A stretch of 56,566 nt of DNA, from assembly GCA_038145245.1 (NCBI GenBank), contig JAYQPI010000004.1, positions 1 to 56,566 on the forward strand, written 5' to 3'. Source of the DNA: Fontibacterium sp038145245 (GTDB lineage: Bacteria; Pseudomonadota; Alphaproteobacteria; Pelagibacterales; Pelagibacteraceae). The notes under the pieces were generated by a model. That model was not told the DNA's origin. It did not search any database and saw only the letters and a program-made list of their open reading frames with translations. The translations under genes were made by a program, and so were the position numbers. Within the stretch, counting starts at the first letter, position 1; each line of letters begins with the position of its first letter. Below are positions 35,141 through 43,874 of this stretch, piece by piece.

Positions 35141-37903
35141 ATGAGCTCAGAAAAAAGAAAAATTGCATATATTGATGGAAAACCATATGAAATTGGTTCT
35201 CATCACACATCTATATTAAAATTTGTTAAGGGTTATTTAGGAGAAGATAAAGTTCCAACCCTTTGTGACGATCCAAACTTAGCTCCCTATGGAGCATGCA
35301 GAATTTGTTCAGTTGAAGTTGCTTTAGTAAAAGACGGACCTACTCGAGTAGTTGCTTCTTGTCATACTCCAGTGGTTGAAAACCAACATATTTTTACAAA
35401 TAATGATAATTTAAAAACTCTTAGAAAAAATATTGTAGAACTTGTTTTAACAGACCATCCGATGGAATGCGGAACTTGTGAAGTGAATAATAATTGTGAA
35501 CTTCAAAAAGTTGCTAACGATTTAGGAATTTCAGATCATAGATATAATAATCCAAAACAACACAAAGGTATTCCGAAAGATACTTCTCATTCTTATATGA
35601 GAATGAACCTAGATCATTGTATTAATTGTGGAAGATGCGTAAGAGCTTGCGATGAAATTCAAGGTTCATTTGTTTTAACAATGAGTGGACGTGGATTTGA
35701 ATCAAGAATTACAACAGACAATAATATGTTGTTTGGAGATTCTTCATGTGTTTCATGTGGTGCATGTGCACATACTTGTCCAACTGATGCAATTTCAGAT
35801 ATTTTTCAATCTAAATCTGCTGCGGTGGATAAAAAAGTTAGAACGACTTGCTCTTATTGTGGAGTTGGCTGTAATCTTGAAGCGTCTATTAAGGATAATA
35901 AAGTAGTATCTATTGACACTCCTAAACAAACCGAAGTCAATGCTGGTCATACATGTATTAAAGGCAGATATGCTTTTGGTTTTTATGACCATCCGGACAG
36001 ATTAAGAACTCCATTAATAAAAAGAAATGGAAAATTTGAACCAGCTTCTTGGGATGAAGCATATGATTTTATAAAAAAAGAATTAAATCGAATTATTAAA
36101 GATCATGGCCCAGATGCAATTGCAGGAATTTCTTCTGCAAGATGTACCAATGAAGAAAATTATTTATTTCAAAAAATGATTAGAGCCGTTATTGGCACAA
36201 ATAGTATCGATTGTTGCGCTAGAATTTGTCATTCACCAACTGCATGGGGTATGCAACAAACATTTGGAACAGGGGCAGCCACTAACTCTACAGAAGATAT
36301 TTATCACGCAGATTTATTTTTAGTAATAGGAGCAAATCCTACAAATGCTCATCCAGTAACAGGAGCCAAGATTAAACAACAAGTAATGAAAGGAAAAAAA
36401 TTAATTGTTTTAGATCCTGTAACTACAGAACTTGCTAAACTCGCAGATTATCATATCAAGTTAAGACCTGGTACTAACGTAGCCGTTTTAAACATGATGC
36501 TTCATTTTATAATTAAAGAAAAATTATATAATGTTGATTTTGTTAGAGACAGAACTGAGGGCTTTGAAAATTTTATTAAAGAAATAGCAAGACAAGATGT
36601 AGATGAGTTAGCAAAAGTTGCCGGAGTAGATAAACAATTAGTTAAGGAAGCAGCGATAGCCTATGCGACCGCTAAGAATTCAATGGAGTTTCATGGTTTA
36701 GGAGTTACAGAACATGAACAGGGTTCAAAAACAGTCATGTTAATTGCAGATCTTGCAATGATTACAGGAAATATTGGAAGAAAAGGTGTTGGTGTAAATC
36801 CTTTAAGAGGGCAAAATAACGTTCAAGGAGCTGCCGACATGGGATGTCAACCGCATCAAGGAGCTGGTTATTTTAATGTTGCCGACGAAAAAAACCAAAA
36901 ATTTTATACTGAAAAATATGGGGTTACCCATCCAACAAAACCAGGTTTAAAAATTCCTCAAATGTTTGAGGCCGCAATTAAAAAAGAGCTTAAAGCTGTT
37001 TGGATTATAGGAGAAGATATTGTTCAAACAGACCCTAATAGTTCGCACGTTATTGAGGCTATGGAGTCATTAGAATTTTTAGTTGTTCAAGAAATATTTA
37101 TGAGCGAAACTGCAAAACTTGCAACAGTAGTATTACCAGGAACTACTTTCCTAGAAAAAGATGGAACTTTTACGAACACTGAAAGAAGAATACAAAGAGT
37201 TAATAGAGCAGTGCCACCACTTCCTGGAACTAAGACAGATGCGGTTATTGTAACGCAAATGATGCAAAAATTTGGTTTTAATCAACCAAACTATGATGCA
37301 GATGAAGTATTAAAAGAAATTGCAGATATTGTGCCTTTCTTTAAAGGAGTAACTAGAGAAAGATTGGGTCAGTTTGGATTGCAATGGCCAGTTCAAGAAG
37401 ATGGAACAGACACTAAGATTTTGCATACTCAAACTTTTAAATTTGGAAAAGGAAGACTTAAAAACTTTGATTGGAAAGAGTCCACAGAAATTGAAACAAA
37501 TCAAAAAGAATATCCATTAATATTAACCACTAGTCGTGCGTTGCAACATTATAACTGTGGTACGATGACAAGAAGAACAAACAATATTGATATTATGGAT
37601 GAAGATATTCTTTTAATACATCCAAAAGATGCGGCGGAGAGAGATTTAATAACAGGAGATTTTGGAAGATTATATTCTGGAAGAGGTAAAGTTGATTTAA
37701 AAGTAGAAGTAACAGACAAAGTCAAACAAGGTGTTGTTTTTACAACTTTTCACTTCCCAGAACATATGGTTAACATGGTAACAGGTCACGGAAAAGATGA
37801 AGAAACAATGTGCGCAGAATATAAAGTTTCTTCAGTGGATGTTAAAAAAATTTCAAATCGTTTTGAGCCTAAAGAAAACGAATATCAAGTTCAGGTTAAA
37901 TAG
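35141..37903 (+). CDS. fdsA: NAD-dependent formate dehydrogenase, molybdenum catalytic subunit
   Basis: The 920-residue protein oxidises formate to CO2 in the cytoplasm. From the N-terminus: 2Fe-2S domain (C42, C53, C56, C74), NuoG-like cluster (C110, C113, C119), two 4Fe-4S ferredoxin clusters (C160/163/166/170 and C203/206/209/213), then the molybdopterin region with a 4Fe-4S site (C237, C240, C244, C272). The molybdenum ligand is Cys, not selenocysteine: C363 next to H364 in DCCARICHSP. Bis-MGD is supplied by the moa/moe/mob genes upstream. No FdsD small subunit follows; the next gene is convergent. Confidence 0.95.
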   Translation: MSSEKRKIAYIDGKPYEIGSHHTSILKFVKGYLGEDKVPTLCDDPNLAPYGACRICSVEVALVKDGPTRVVASCHTPVVENQHIFTNNDNLKTLRKNIVELVLTDHPMECGTCEVNNNCELQKVANDLGISDHRYNNPKQHKGIPKDTSHSYMRMNLDHCINCGRCVRACDEIQGSFVLTMSGRGFESRITTDNNMLFGDSSCVSCGACAHTCPTDAISDIFQSKSAAVDKKVRTTCSYCGVGCNLEASIKDNKVVSIDTPKQTEVNAGHTCIKGRYAFGFYDHPDRLRTPLIKRNGKFEPASWDEAYDFIKKELNRIIKDHGPDAIAGISSARCTNEENYLFQKMIRAVIGTNSIDCCARICHSPTAWGMQQTFGTGAATNSTEDIYHADLFLVIGANPTNAHPVTGAKIKQQVMKGKKLIVLDPVTTELAKLADYHIKLRPGTNVAVLNMMLHFIIKEKLYNVDFVRDRTEGFENFIKEIARQDVDELAKVAGVDKQLVKEAAIAYATAKNSMEFHGLGVTEHEQGSKTVMLIADLAMITGNIGRKGVGVNPLRGQNNVQGAADMGCQPHQGAGYFNVADEKNQKFYTEKYGVTHPTKPGLKIPQMFEAAIKKELKAVWIIGEDIVQTDPNSSHVIEAMESLEFLVVQEIFMSETAKLATVVLPGTTFLEKDGTFTNTERRIQRVNRAVPPLPGTKTDAVIVTQMMQKFGFNQPNYDADEVLKEIADIVPFFKGVTRERLGQFGLQWPVQEDGTDTKILHTQTFKFGKGRLKNFDWKESTEIETNQKEYPLILTTSRALQHYNCGTMTRRTNNIDIMDEDILLIHPKDAAERDLITGDFGRLYSGRGKVDLKVEVTDKVKQGVVFTTFHFPEHMVNMVTGHGKDEETMCAEYKVSSVDVKKISNRFEPKENEYQVQVK

Positions 37904-37906
37904 TAA

Positions 37907-38401
37907 TTATATTTTCCAATTAATTGGATAATTTTTTTTTAAAATAAATCTGTTCAAAATAATTCCATAAATTATAATTATTGCAGATCCTAAAATGATA
38001 GGATTTAATAAAAATTGGTAATTTGCTCCGCCAAGAATTATAAAGATTGGATTGCCGCCTGCTGGAGGATGAGTAACTCCTAGTAATATCATTAAAAAGA
38101 TTGCAAAACCTACAGCAATAGCAATTTGTAAAAATAAATAATGTTGTTCTATCGAAAAAAGATTTAAAGCTAATACGCCAACAAGAGATGTAATAAAATG
38201 ACCAAAAAATATATTTTTTGGCTGAGAAAATGGACTTTCTGGATATCCAAAAACTAAGACCATAGAGGCCCCAAATGATCCTACAAGAAATAAACCAAAT
38301 GATGTTTTAAAACTTAAAAAAGAAAGTGTGCCAATTGTGAGAATTGAGAATATTTTTGCAGTTAGAGCTTTTTTATAATTGTCTCTTATTGTTCTAATCA
38401 T
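37907..38401 (-). CDS. HPP-family integral membrane protein
   Basis: The 164-residue protein has four to five hydrophobic helices and the family motif THPPAGGNP near 109-117, plus GASMVLVFGYPESPFSQP. HPP proteins are poorly understood; a plant chloroplast member moves nitrite. Because it converges on fdsA with a 3-base gap, movement of a small anion such as formate, nitrite or bicarbonate is imaginable, but the adjacency is tail-to-tail and therefore weak evidence. It starts 157 bases from the divergent binding-protein gene. Confidence 0.88.
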   Translation of the reverse strand: MIRTIRDNYKKALTAKIFSILTIGTLSFLSFKTSFGLFLVGSFGASMVLVFGYPESPFSQPKNIFFGHFITSLVGVLALNLFSIEQHYLFLQIAIAVGFAIFLMILLGVTHPPAGGNPIFIILGGANYQFLLNPIILGSAIIIIYGIILNRFILKKNYPINWKI

Positions 38402-38558
38402 TTTACTAATTCTTTTACCATTTAATTGAGAATTTATATTTAATTTTGGTTACACTTATAAGTTGAAAATTTAATTTCATATACTTAACTATAATTGAAT
38501 TGAATGTAATTTTTTTTCTGAATATAAATTCATTAATAAACAATAAGGGGGTTAATAA

Positions 38559-39908
38559 ATGATTAATAAGTATCTAAAAAAAGTAGTTTCGATTCTTGCA
38601 TCGGCTACTTTTTTTATAACAATGGTTTTACCAGTAAATTTATTTGCTGCTGAAACACAATATTTTCCTGTGGCTAGTAGTCGAGTAGGTCCATATTCGG
38701 CAATGGGCACTGGTTATTATGGCGCACAAATTGACTATATGAATTATGTCAATGCTACTGGTGGCGTAAATGGAGTTATGCTGACATGGCAAGAGTGCGA
38801 AACAGAATATAACGCTGCAAAAACAGTTGAGTGTTATCAAAGACTAATGACTAAAGATGGTAAAAAAATTGTAGTATTTGATACGTTAGGAACTCCAGGT
38901 GCTTACGCAGTCATAAACCGTATGGCAGAAGATAATGTTGTTTTAGCTCAGTACGGATATGGAAGAACAGATGCTGCAGATGGTAGAGTTTGGCCATGGG
39001 TATTTAATGCTGCAAGTCATTACTGGTCTCAAATTGCAGTTAAATTAAGATGGATGGCTGAATTAGAAGGTGGTGGTCCTGAAAAATTAAAGGGTAAAAA
39101 AATAGTTCATCTTCACATTGATACAGCGTACGGACGTGAGCCACTTCCAACAATGAGAAGACTTGCGAATGAATGGGGATTTAAGTTAGTAGAAATTGCT
39201 ATTGCTCCTCCAGGATTAGAACAACAATCTCAGTGGTTACAAATTAGACAAGAGAAACCTGATTGGGTTACTTTCTGGGGCGCAGGTTCTGGAATGAATT
39301 CAACAGCAATGACAAATGCTGCTAGAATTAATTTCCCAAGAACAAAAATGATGTATGTTACTTTTGGTGGAGCCGAGGAGGATATGATTCCTGCTGGTGA
39401 TTCAGCTAACGGAACATATGTTGTTGCTAATGCTTTACCTGGAAAAAATTTTCCTTTGATTAAAAATATTCAGGAAAAAATCTATAAAGCTGGAAAAGGT
39501 AACATGGCTGATCCAAAAAGAGTTGGAACTGTTTATTATAACAGAGGCTTAGGTGCTGCAGTAATGTGGGTTGAAGCATTAAAAAATGCTCAAAAAATCC
39601 ATAATAAAGTTGGAAAAGCGGTTACTGGTGCTGAGTTCAGAGATGGTTATGAAGCTTTAAATATCACAGATGCTAAACTTAAAGAATATGGCATTGAAGG
39701 TATGTTAGCTCCATTTGCTATTTCTTGCGAAAACCATGAAGGCGCTGGTAAATTTGCTTTAATGCAATGGGATGGAAAAGCTCAAGCTTTCAAAAAAGTT
39801 AGAGATTGGACAGCTCCTAACGATCCAAAAGCAATAAGAGTTCAAATCGAAGAGTCAGCTGCCAAATATGCAGCAGAAAATAAGATGACTGTTAAAAAAT
39901 GTAAATAA
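38559..39908 (+). CDS. periplasmic ABC-importer binding protein, branched-chain amino acid (LivK-like) family
   Basis: The 449-residue protein has a signal peptide (hydrophobic about 9-28, cleavage near LFA) and the Peripla_BP_6 fold, with RVGPYSAMGTGYYGA, GGVNGV, ECETEYNAAKTVECYQRL, VVLAQYGYGRTDAADGRVWP and later LEQQSQWLQIRQEKPDWV. It is longer than LivK (about 370), and the substrate cannot be read from sequence. An AAGGGGG ribosome site precedes it, and a terminator follows, suggesting it is made in excess of the ATPases and permeases encoded next. It is the first gene of the importer operon. Confidence 0.9.
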   Translation: MINKYLKKVVSILASATFFITMVLPVNLFAAETQYFPVASSRVGPYSAMGTGYYGAQIDYMNYVNATGGVNGVMLTWQECETEYNAAKTVECYQRLMTKDGKKIVVFDTLGTPGAYAVINRMAEDNVVLAQYGYGRTDAADGRVWPWVFNAASHYWSQIAVKLRWMAELEGGGPEKLKGKKIVHLHIDTAYGREPLPTMRRLANEWGFKLVEIAIAPPGLEQQSQWLQIRQEKPDWVTFWGAGSGMNSTAMTNAARINFPRTKMMYVTFGGAEEDMIPAGDSANGTYVVANALPGKNFPLIKNIQEKIYKAGKGNMADPKRVGTVYYNRGLGAAVMWVEALKNAQKIHNKVGKAVTGAEFRDGYEALNITDAKLKEYGIEGMLAPFAISCENHEGAGKFALMQWDGKAQAFKKVRDWTAPNDPKAIRVQIEESAAKYAAENKMTVKKCK

Positions 39909-39931
39909 TCTTTTGTAGATTATTTTTATTT

Positions 39932-39970
39932 AGGGAGTGTAAATAAAATAAATGTTTACACTCCCTTTTT
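39932..39970 (+). terminator. intrinsic terminator or attenuator after the binding-protein gene
   Basis: The perfect inverted repeat AGGGAGTGTAAA / TTTACACTCCCT (12 bases each) with an 11-base loop is followed by four T. It sits 23 bases after the binding-protein stop and 39 bases before the first ATPase gene. Partial termination here would give more binding protein than membrane components, a common arrangement in ABC importer operons. Confidence 0.85.
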
Positions 39971-40008
39971 AATAATTAAGTTGCGTATATAAAATTAAAA
40001 GGGATTAA

Positions 40009-40839
40009 ATGGGGAAAAGCTCTGAAAATATTTTAGAAGTTAAAAATATAGAAGTTGCATATAATAAAGTTATTTTAGCTTTACATGATGTTTCATTAGT
40101 TGTTCCTAAAGGAAAGATAGTTGCATTACTTGGTGCAAATGGCGCTGGTAAAAGTACTACTCTTAAATCTATTTCAACAATGTTAGCTTCAGAGAGAGGT
40201 GAAGTAACAAAGGGTTCAATTATTTATAATGGAGTTGAGATAAAAAAACAAAACCCAGCTGACATGGTTCGACTTGGAATGGTTCAAGTTTTAGAGGGAA
40301 GAAGATGTTTTGGACATTTGACAGTTGAGGAAAACATAATTTCTGGTGCCTACTCAAGAAAGTTATCTAGAGGAGATTTAAATGCTGAAATTGAAAAGAT
40401 TTATACCTATTTTAAAAGATTAAAGGAGAGAAGAAAGAGTCAAGCGGGTTTTACTTCAGGTGGTGAGCAACAAATGGTAGCCGTTGCAAGAGCAATGATG
40501 GCTAAACCAAAAATGCTTTTGTTAGATGAACCATCAATGGGTTTGGCTCCTCAATTAGTTGCAGAAATATTTAATATAGTTAGAGAATTAAATGAAAAAG
40601 AAGGAGTAAGTATATTATTAGCAGAGCAAAATACGAATATCGCTTTAAAAAATTCTGACTATGGATACATCATCGAAACAGGCAATGTTATGTTAGAGGG
40701 AACTGCCAAAAATTTAGCGAATAACGAAAAAGTAAAAGAATTATATTTAGGTATATCAAAAGGTAAAAGATTAAATTTTAGAGATGCAATTAAAGATACT
40801 GAAAAAAGGAAAAATGCCGAAAAAAAGAAAATCGCTTAA
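40009..40839 (+). CDS. livF: ABC importer ATPase, LivF family
   Basis: The 276-residue ATPase has Walker A GANGAGKSTT near 45, the signature TSGGEQQMVAVARAMM, Walker B MLLLDEPSMGL and the switch histidine replaced by the LivF-type EQNTNIAL. It shows MVQVLEGRRCFGHLTVEENI (LivF usually has PEGR; here LEGR). The C-terminal 20 residues are rich in K/E/R. It follows the terminator with its own AAAAGGGA ribosome site and overlaps or nearly meets the next ATPase gene. The substrate is set by the upstream binding protein. Confidence 0.93.
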   Translation: MGKSSENILEVKNIEVAYNKVILALHDVSLVVPKGKIVALLGANGAGKSTTLKSISTMLASERGEVTKGSIIYNGVEIKKQNPADMVRLGMVQVLEGRRCFGHLTVEENIISGAYSRKLSRGDLNAEIEKIYTYFKRLKERRKSQAGFTSGGEQQMVAVARAMMAKPKMLLLDEPSMGLAPQLVAEIFNIVRELNEKEGVSILLAEQNTNIALKNSDYGYIIETGNVMLEGTAKNLANNEKVKELYLGISKGKRLNFRDAIKDTEKRKNAEKKKIA

Positions 40840-40870
40840 AAATAAGGTAAAAATAAAGAAAAAAAAATCT

Positions 40871-41668
40871 ATGTCTGATACTAGAAAATTTAAAATAGGA
40901 AAACCAATCTTAGAAGTAAAAAATATAACATTATCTTTCGGTGGAGTTAAGGCGATCACCAATATTTCTTTTAATGTTTTAGAACACGAAATAAGAGCAA
41001 TTATTGGCCCTAATGGAGCAGGTAAAAGCTCAATGCTTAATTGTATTAATGGGATTTATAAACCTCAAGAAGGTAAAATATTTTTTAAAGGAGAGGAATT
41101 AAACACTATTACTCCAAATATCATGGCGCAAAAAGGAATTTCAAGAACATTTCAAAATTTAGCTCTTTTTAAAAGAATGTCAGTTTTAGATAATATTTTA
41201 GTTGGAAGAAAACTTCACAGCAAATCAAATTTTGTTGAGGTTGCTCTTCAGTTCCCAAGATTTTTAAAAGAAGAAAGAACCAATATAGAAAAGTGTGAAG
41301 AGATAATTAAATTTTTAGAAATAGAAGATATTAAGAATACTGAAGTTGCAAAATTACCTTATGGATTGCAAAAAAAAGTGGAATTGGGTCGTGCGTTGGC
41401 AACGGAGGCTCCGATATTACTTTTAGACGAGCCAATGGCTGGTATGAATGTCGAAGAGAAAAGAGATATGTGTAGATTTATTTTAAAAGTAAATGATGAG
41501 TTTGGAACTACTATAGTTTTAATTGAACATGATATGGGTGTAGTCATGGATATTTCAGATAGAGTAGTAGTTTTAGACTATGGAAAAGTTATTGGAGATG
41601 ATATTCCAGACGTTGTAAGAAATAATAAAAAAGTAATCGATGCCTATTTAGGAGTAGCTCATGACTGA
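40871..41668 (+). CDS. livG: ABC importer ATPase, LivG family
   Basis: The ATPase has Walker A GPNGAGKSSML, the signature LPYGLQKKVELGRALA (LPYG-x-x-K/R replaces the classical LSGGQ, as in LivG), Walker B ILLLDEPMAGMN and IEHDMGVVM. I start at the ATG at 40871 (MSDTRKFKIGKP); ATGs at 40814 and 40784 in the same frame would add 19 or 29 mostly lysine residues and overlap livF. The 40814 start has AGGA 3 bases before it, so it cannot be excluded. The last 8 bases overlap livH. Confidence 0.9.
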   Translation: MSDTRKFKIGKPILEVKNITLSFGGVKAITNISFNVLEHEIRAIIGPNGAGKSSMLNCINGIYKPQEGKIFFKGEELNTITPNIMAQKGISRTFQNLALFKRMSVLDNILVGRKLHSKSNFVEVALQFPRFLKEERTNIEKCEEIIKFLEIEDIKNTEVAKLPYGLQKKVELGRALATEAPILLLDEPMAGMNVEEKRDMCRFILKVNDEFGTTIVLIEHDMGVVMDISDRVVVLDYGKVIGDDIPDVVRNNKKVIDAYLGVAHD

Positions 41669-42566
41669 TAGTATTTTATTCTTTTTTGAAGTTTTGGTTG
41701 GAGGATTATTGTCAGGAACAATGTATTCGTTAGTCGCTCTTGGTTTTGTTCTTATTTATAAAGCGTCATCAACATTCAATTTTGCACAAGGTGCCATGGT
41801 GTTTTTTGCTGTACTTTCATTTGTTGGGTTAATGGAATACGGAGTACCATTCGGTGTAGCCTTTTTTGCAGTTGTTTTTTTAATGATATTAGTAGGTTTA
41901 GTAACCGAAAGATTAGTGCTTCGTCCATTAATGAATCAAAGCGAAGATACAATTTTAATGGCAACTATTGGTCTTGGTTTCGTTCTTGAAGGACTTGCTC
42001 AAGCAAAATGGGGTGTTGAAGTTAGAAAACTAAGTCTTGGAATTGGAGATTTTCCTATTCCGTGGATTGCAGATAATTTAAAATTGTTTATTAGTGCACT
42101 AGATCTAACAGCAGGCTTAGTTGCTTTTAGTATGATTGTGCTTTTAACTCTTTTATTTAAATTTACAAAAATTGGTCTTGGTTTAAGAGCAGTTGCAGAT
42201 GACCCAGGAGCAGCTAGCTCTATAGGAATTCCTTTAAAGCATATCATGTTATTAGTTTGGTCTGCAGCAGGAGTTGTTGCATTAGTTGCTGGAATGATGT
42301 GGGGAGCAAGAGCAGGAGTTCAATTTGCTTTAATTGAATTAGCATTAAAAGCTTTGCCAGTTTTAATTATTGGAGGATTTTCATCGATTCCAGGGGCAAT
42401 TGTTGGAGGTTTGCTTGTGGGAGCAGTTGAAAAAGTTTTAGAAGTTTATATTGGACCCTACTTTAAAGGTGGAATTGAAGCGTGGGCTCCGTACATGTTA
42501 TCGATACTATTTTTACTTTATAGACCTGAAGGGCTATTTGGAGAAAAAATAATTAGGAGAGTTTAA
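41661..42566 (+). CDS. livH: ABC importer permease, LivH family
   Basis: The 301-residue inner-membrane permease has about eight hydrophobic helices and the LivH features GLLSGTMYSLVALGFVLIYKA near 14-34, NFAQGAMV, DPGAASSIGIPLKHIM (EAA-like coupling loop) and IGGFSSIPGAIVGGLLVG. It partners the LivM permease that follows 3 bases later. Its start overlaps livG by 8 bases. Confidence 0.93.
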   Translation: MTDSILFFFEVLVGGLLSGTMYSLVALGFVLIYKASSTFNFAQGAMVFFAVLSFVGLMEYGVPFGVAFFAVVFLMILVGLVTERLVLRPLMNQSEDTILMATIGLGFVLEGLAQAKWGVEVRKLSLGIGDFPIPWIADNLKLFISALDLTAGLVAFSMIVLLTLLFKFTKIGLGLRAVADDPGAASSIGIPLKHIMLLVWSAAGVVALVAGMMWGARAGVQFALIELALKALPVLIIGGFSSIPGAIVGGLLVGAVEKVLEVYIGPYFKGGIEAWAPYMLSILFLLYRPEGLFGEKIIRRV

Positions 42567-42569
42567 TTT

Positions 42570-43598
42570 ATGAAACCTGTTTTTATGAGATATACAAAAG
42601 CTGATATTATAAACTTTGTCGTTTTATTGGTTATAGGTTTTTTAATTATACCAAATTTTGTTAAAGCTGATTATTGGTATAGTTCCATTTTATTGCCATG
42701 GCTGTGTTTAACCATTGCAGCCTTAGGACAAAATATTGTGATGGGTTATACGGGACAATTATCTTTAGGTGCCGCAGGTTTTATGTGTGCAGGAGCGTAT
42801 GCTTGTTACAATATGATGCTTCGAATTGATGGAATGCCTTTCTTAGTAGCATTAGTTTTATCAGGATTAATCGCAGCATTGCTTGGTATCATATTTGGTT
42901 TACCAAGTCTTAGAATTAGAGGAATTTATTTAATGGTTGCAACGTTAGCTTCCCAATTTTTTATTGTTTGGGTTATTGATAAATTTCCTTGGTTTAAAAA
43001 CTATGACGTCTCTGGATCAACTACTTTTCAAAAAATATTTATAAATGGAGTAGCGTTTACTCAAGGAAAAGAAATGTATCTTCTAGTTTTAGCGATTGTT
43101 ATTGTTTTAACATTACTCGCTATTAATATGGCAAGAGGTTCTACGGGTAGAAACTGGATGGCAGTTAGAGACATGGATATTGCTGCTGAGTCTATGGGAA
43201 TTTCTCTTCTAAAAACAAAATTACAAGCGTTTGCAATTAACGCTTTTTTATGTGGTATTTCAGGAGTTTTATTTACTTTTACATATTTAAAAAGTGCTGA
43301 ACCTTTTGCAGCATTTAACATTAGTTTATCTTTTAAAATTATGTTTATGGCCATTATAGGAGGTTTAGGAACAATTTCTGGTGCATTTATTGGTGCAGCA
43401 TTTATTTTACTTTTTCCAGTTGTGTTAAACGCTATTGGTAACAACGTATTTCACGGCTTAATAGATGCAACAATCATCAGTTCTATTGAGCAAATCGTAT
43501 TTGGCGGACTAATTATAACTTTAATGATTTTTGAGCCTTTAGGATTTGCAAAATTATGGGAAACGTTAAAACGAAAAGTAATAAAAACAAAATCTTAA
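42570..43598 (+). CDS. livM: ABC importer permease, LivM family
   Basis: The 342-residue permease has about nine hydrophobic helices with the LivM features GQNIVMGYTGQLSLGAAGFM near 53-72, LPSLRIRGIYLMVATLA, AVRDMDIAAESMGISLLKTK (EAA-like loop) and IGGLGTISGAFIGAAFI. Its 3' end overlaps the next small membrane-protein gene by 43 bases. The four proteins plus binding protein make a complete importer. Confidence 0.93.
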   Translation: MKPVFMRYTKADIINFVVLLVIGFLIIPNFVKADYWYSSILLPWLCLTIAALGQNIVMGYTGQLSLGAAGFMCAGAYACYNMMLRIDGMPFLVALVLSGLIAALLGIIFGLPSLRIRGIYLMVATLASQFFIVWVIDKFPWFKNYDVSGSTTFQKIFINGVAFTQGKEMYLLVLAIVIVLTLLAINMARGSTGRNWMAVRDMDIAAESMGISLLKTKLQAFAINAFLCGISGVLFTFTYLKSAEPFAAFNISLSFKIMFMAIIGGLGTISGAFIGAAFILLFPVVLNAIGNNVFHGLIDATIISSIEQIVFGGLIITLMIFEPLGFAKLWETLKRKVIKTKS

Positions 43599-43867
43599 TT
43601 TATTTCATTACTGTAATTTCTATTATAGTCATTGTCTTAGTAATAGTTTTGCTTTCAACAAGAAAGTCTGCATTAGAAAAATGCGCTGACGCTGGACATA
43701 TTTATATTTGGGGAGAACAAAATAAAGCTTACGTAAACAAAAGTTTAAAAGAAAAAATGAATGATATTAAAAGTTTTAAAGATTTTCCCTATGCAAGATT
43801 ATTTGGAATTTGCGATCAAAGTCAAAGACAGTACCCTGAGCAGTTTAAAGAAAAGTGGGGAAGGTAA
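43556..43867 (+). CDS. hypothetical small single-span membrane protein
   Basis: The 103-residue protein has a basic N-terminus (KTKSNKNK), one strong membrane helix at about 13-34 and a polar domain of about 70 residues with two cysteines (C43, C86) that would face the periplasm and could pair. I do not recognise the family. It overlaps livM by 43 bases in another frame and ends 7 bases from the convergent fhs gene. Aromatic and charged residues in the C-terminal half argue for a real protein and not a shadow. An accessory role in the importer is possible from position. Confidence 0.65.
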   Translation: MGNVKTKSNKNKILIYFITVISIIVIVLVIVLLSTRKSALEKCADAGHIYIWGEQNKAYVNKSLKEKMNDIKSFKDFPYARLFGICDQSQRQYPEQFKEKWGR

Positions 43868-43874
43868 TTTAGTA

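Noticed and set aside
33488..37903. Complex I (nuoE/F/G) genes
   Set aside because: The catalytic C363-H364 motif, fdhD upstream and the absence of other nuo genes identify formate dehydrogenase.
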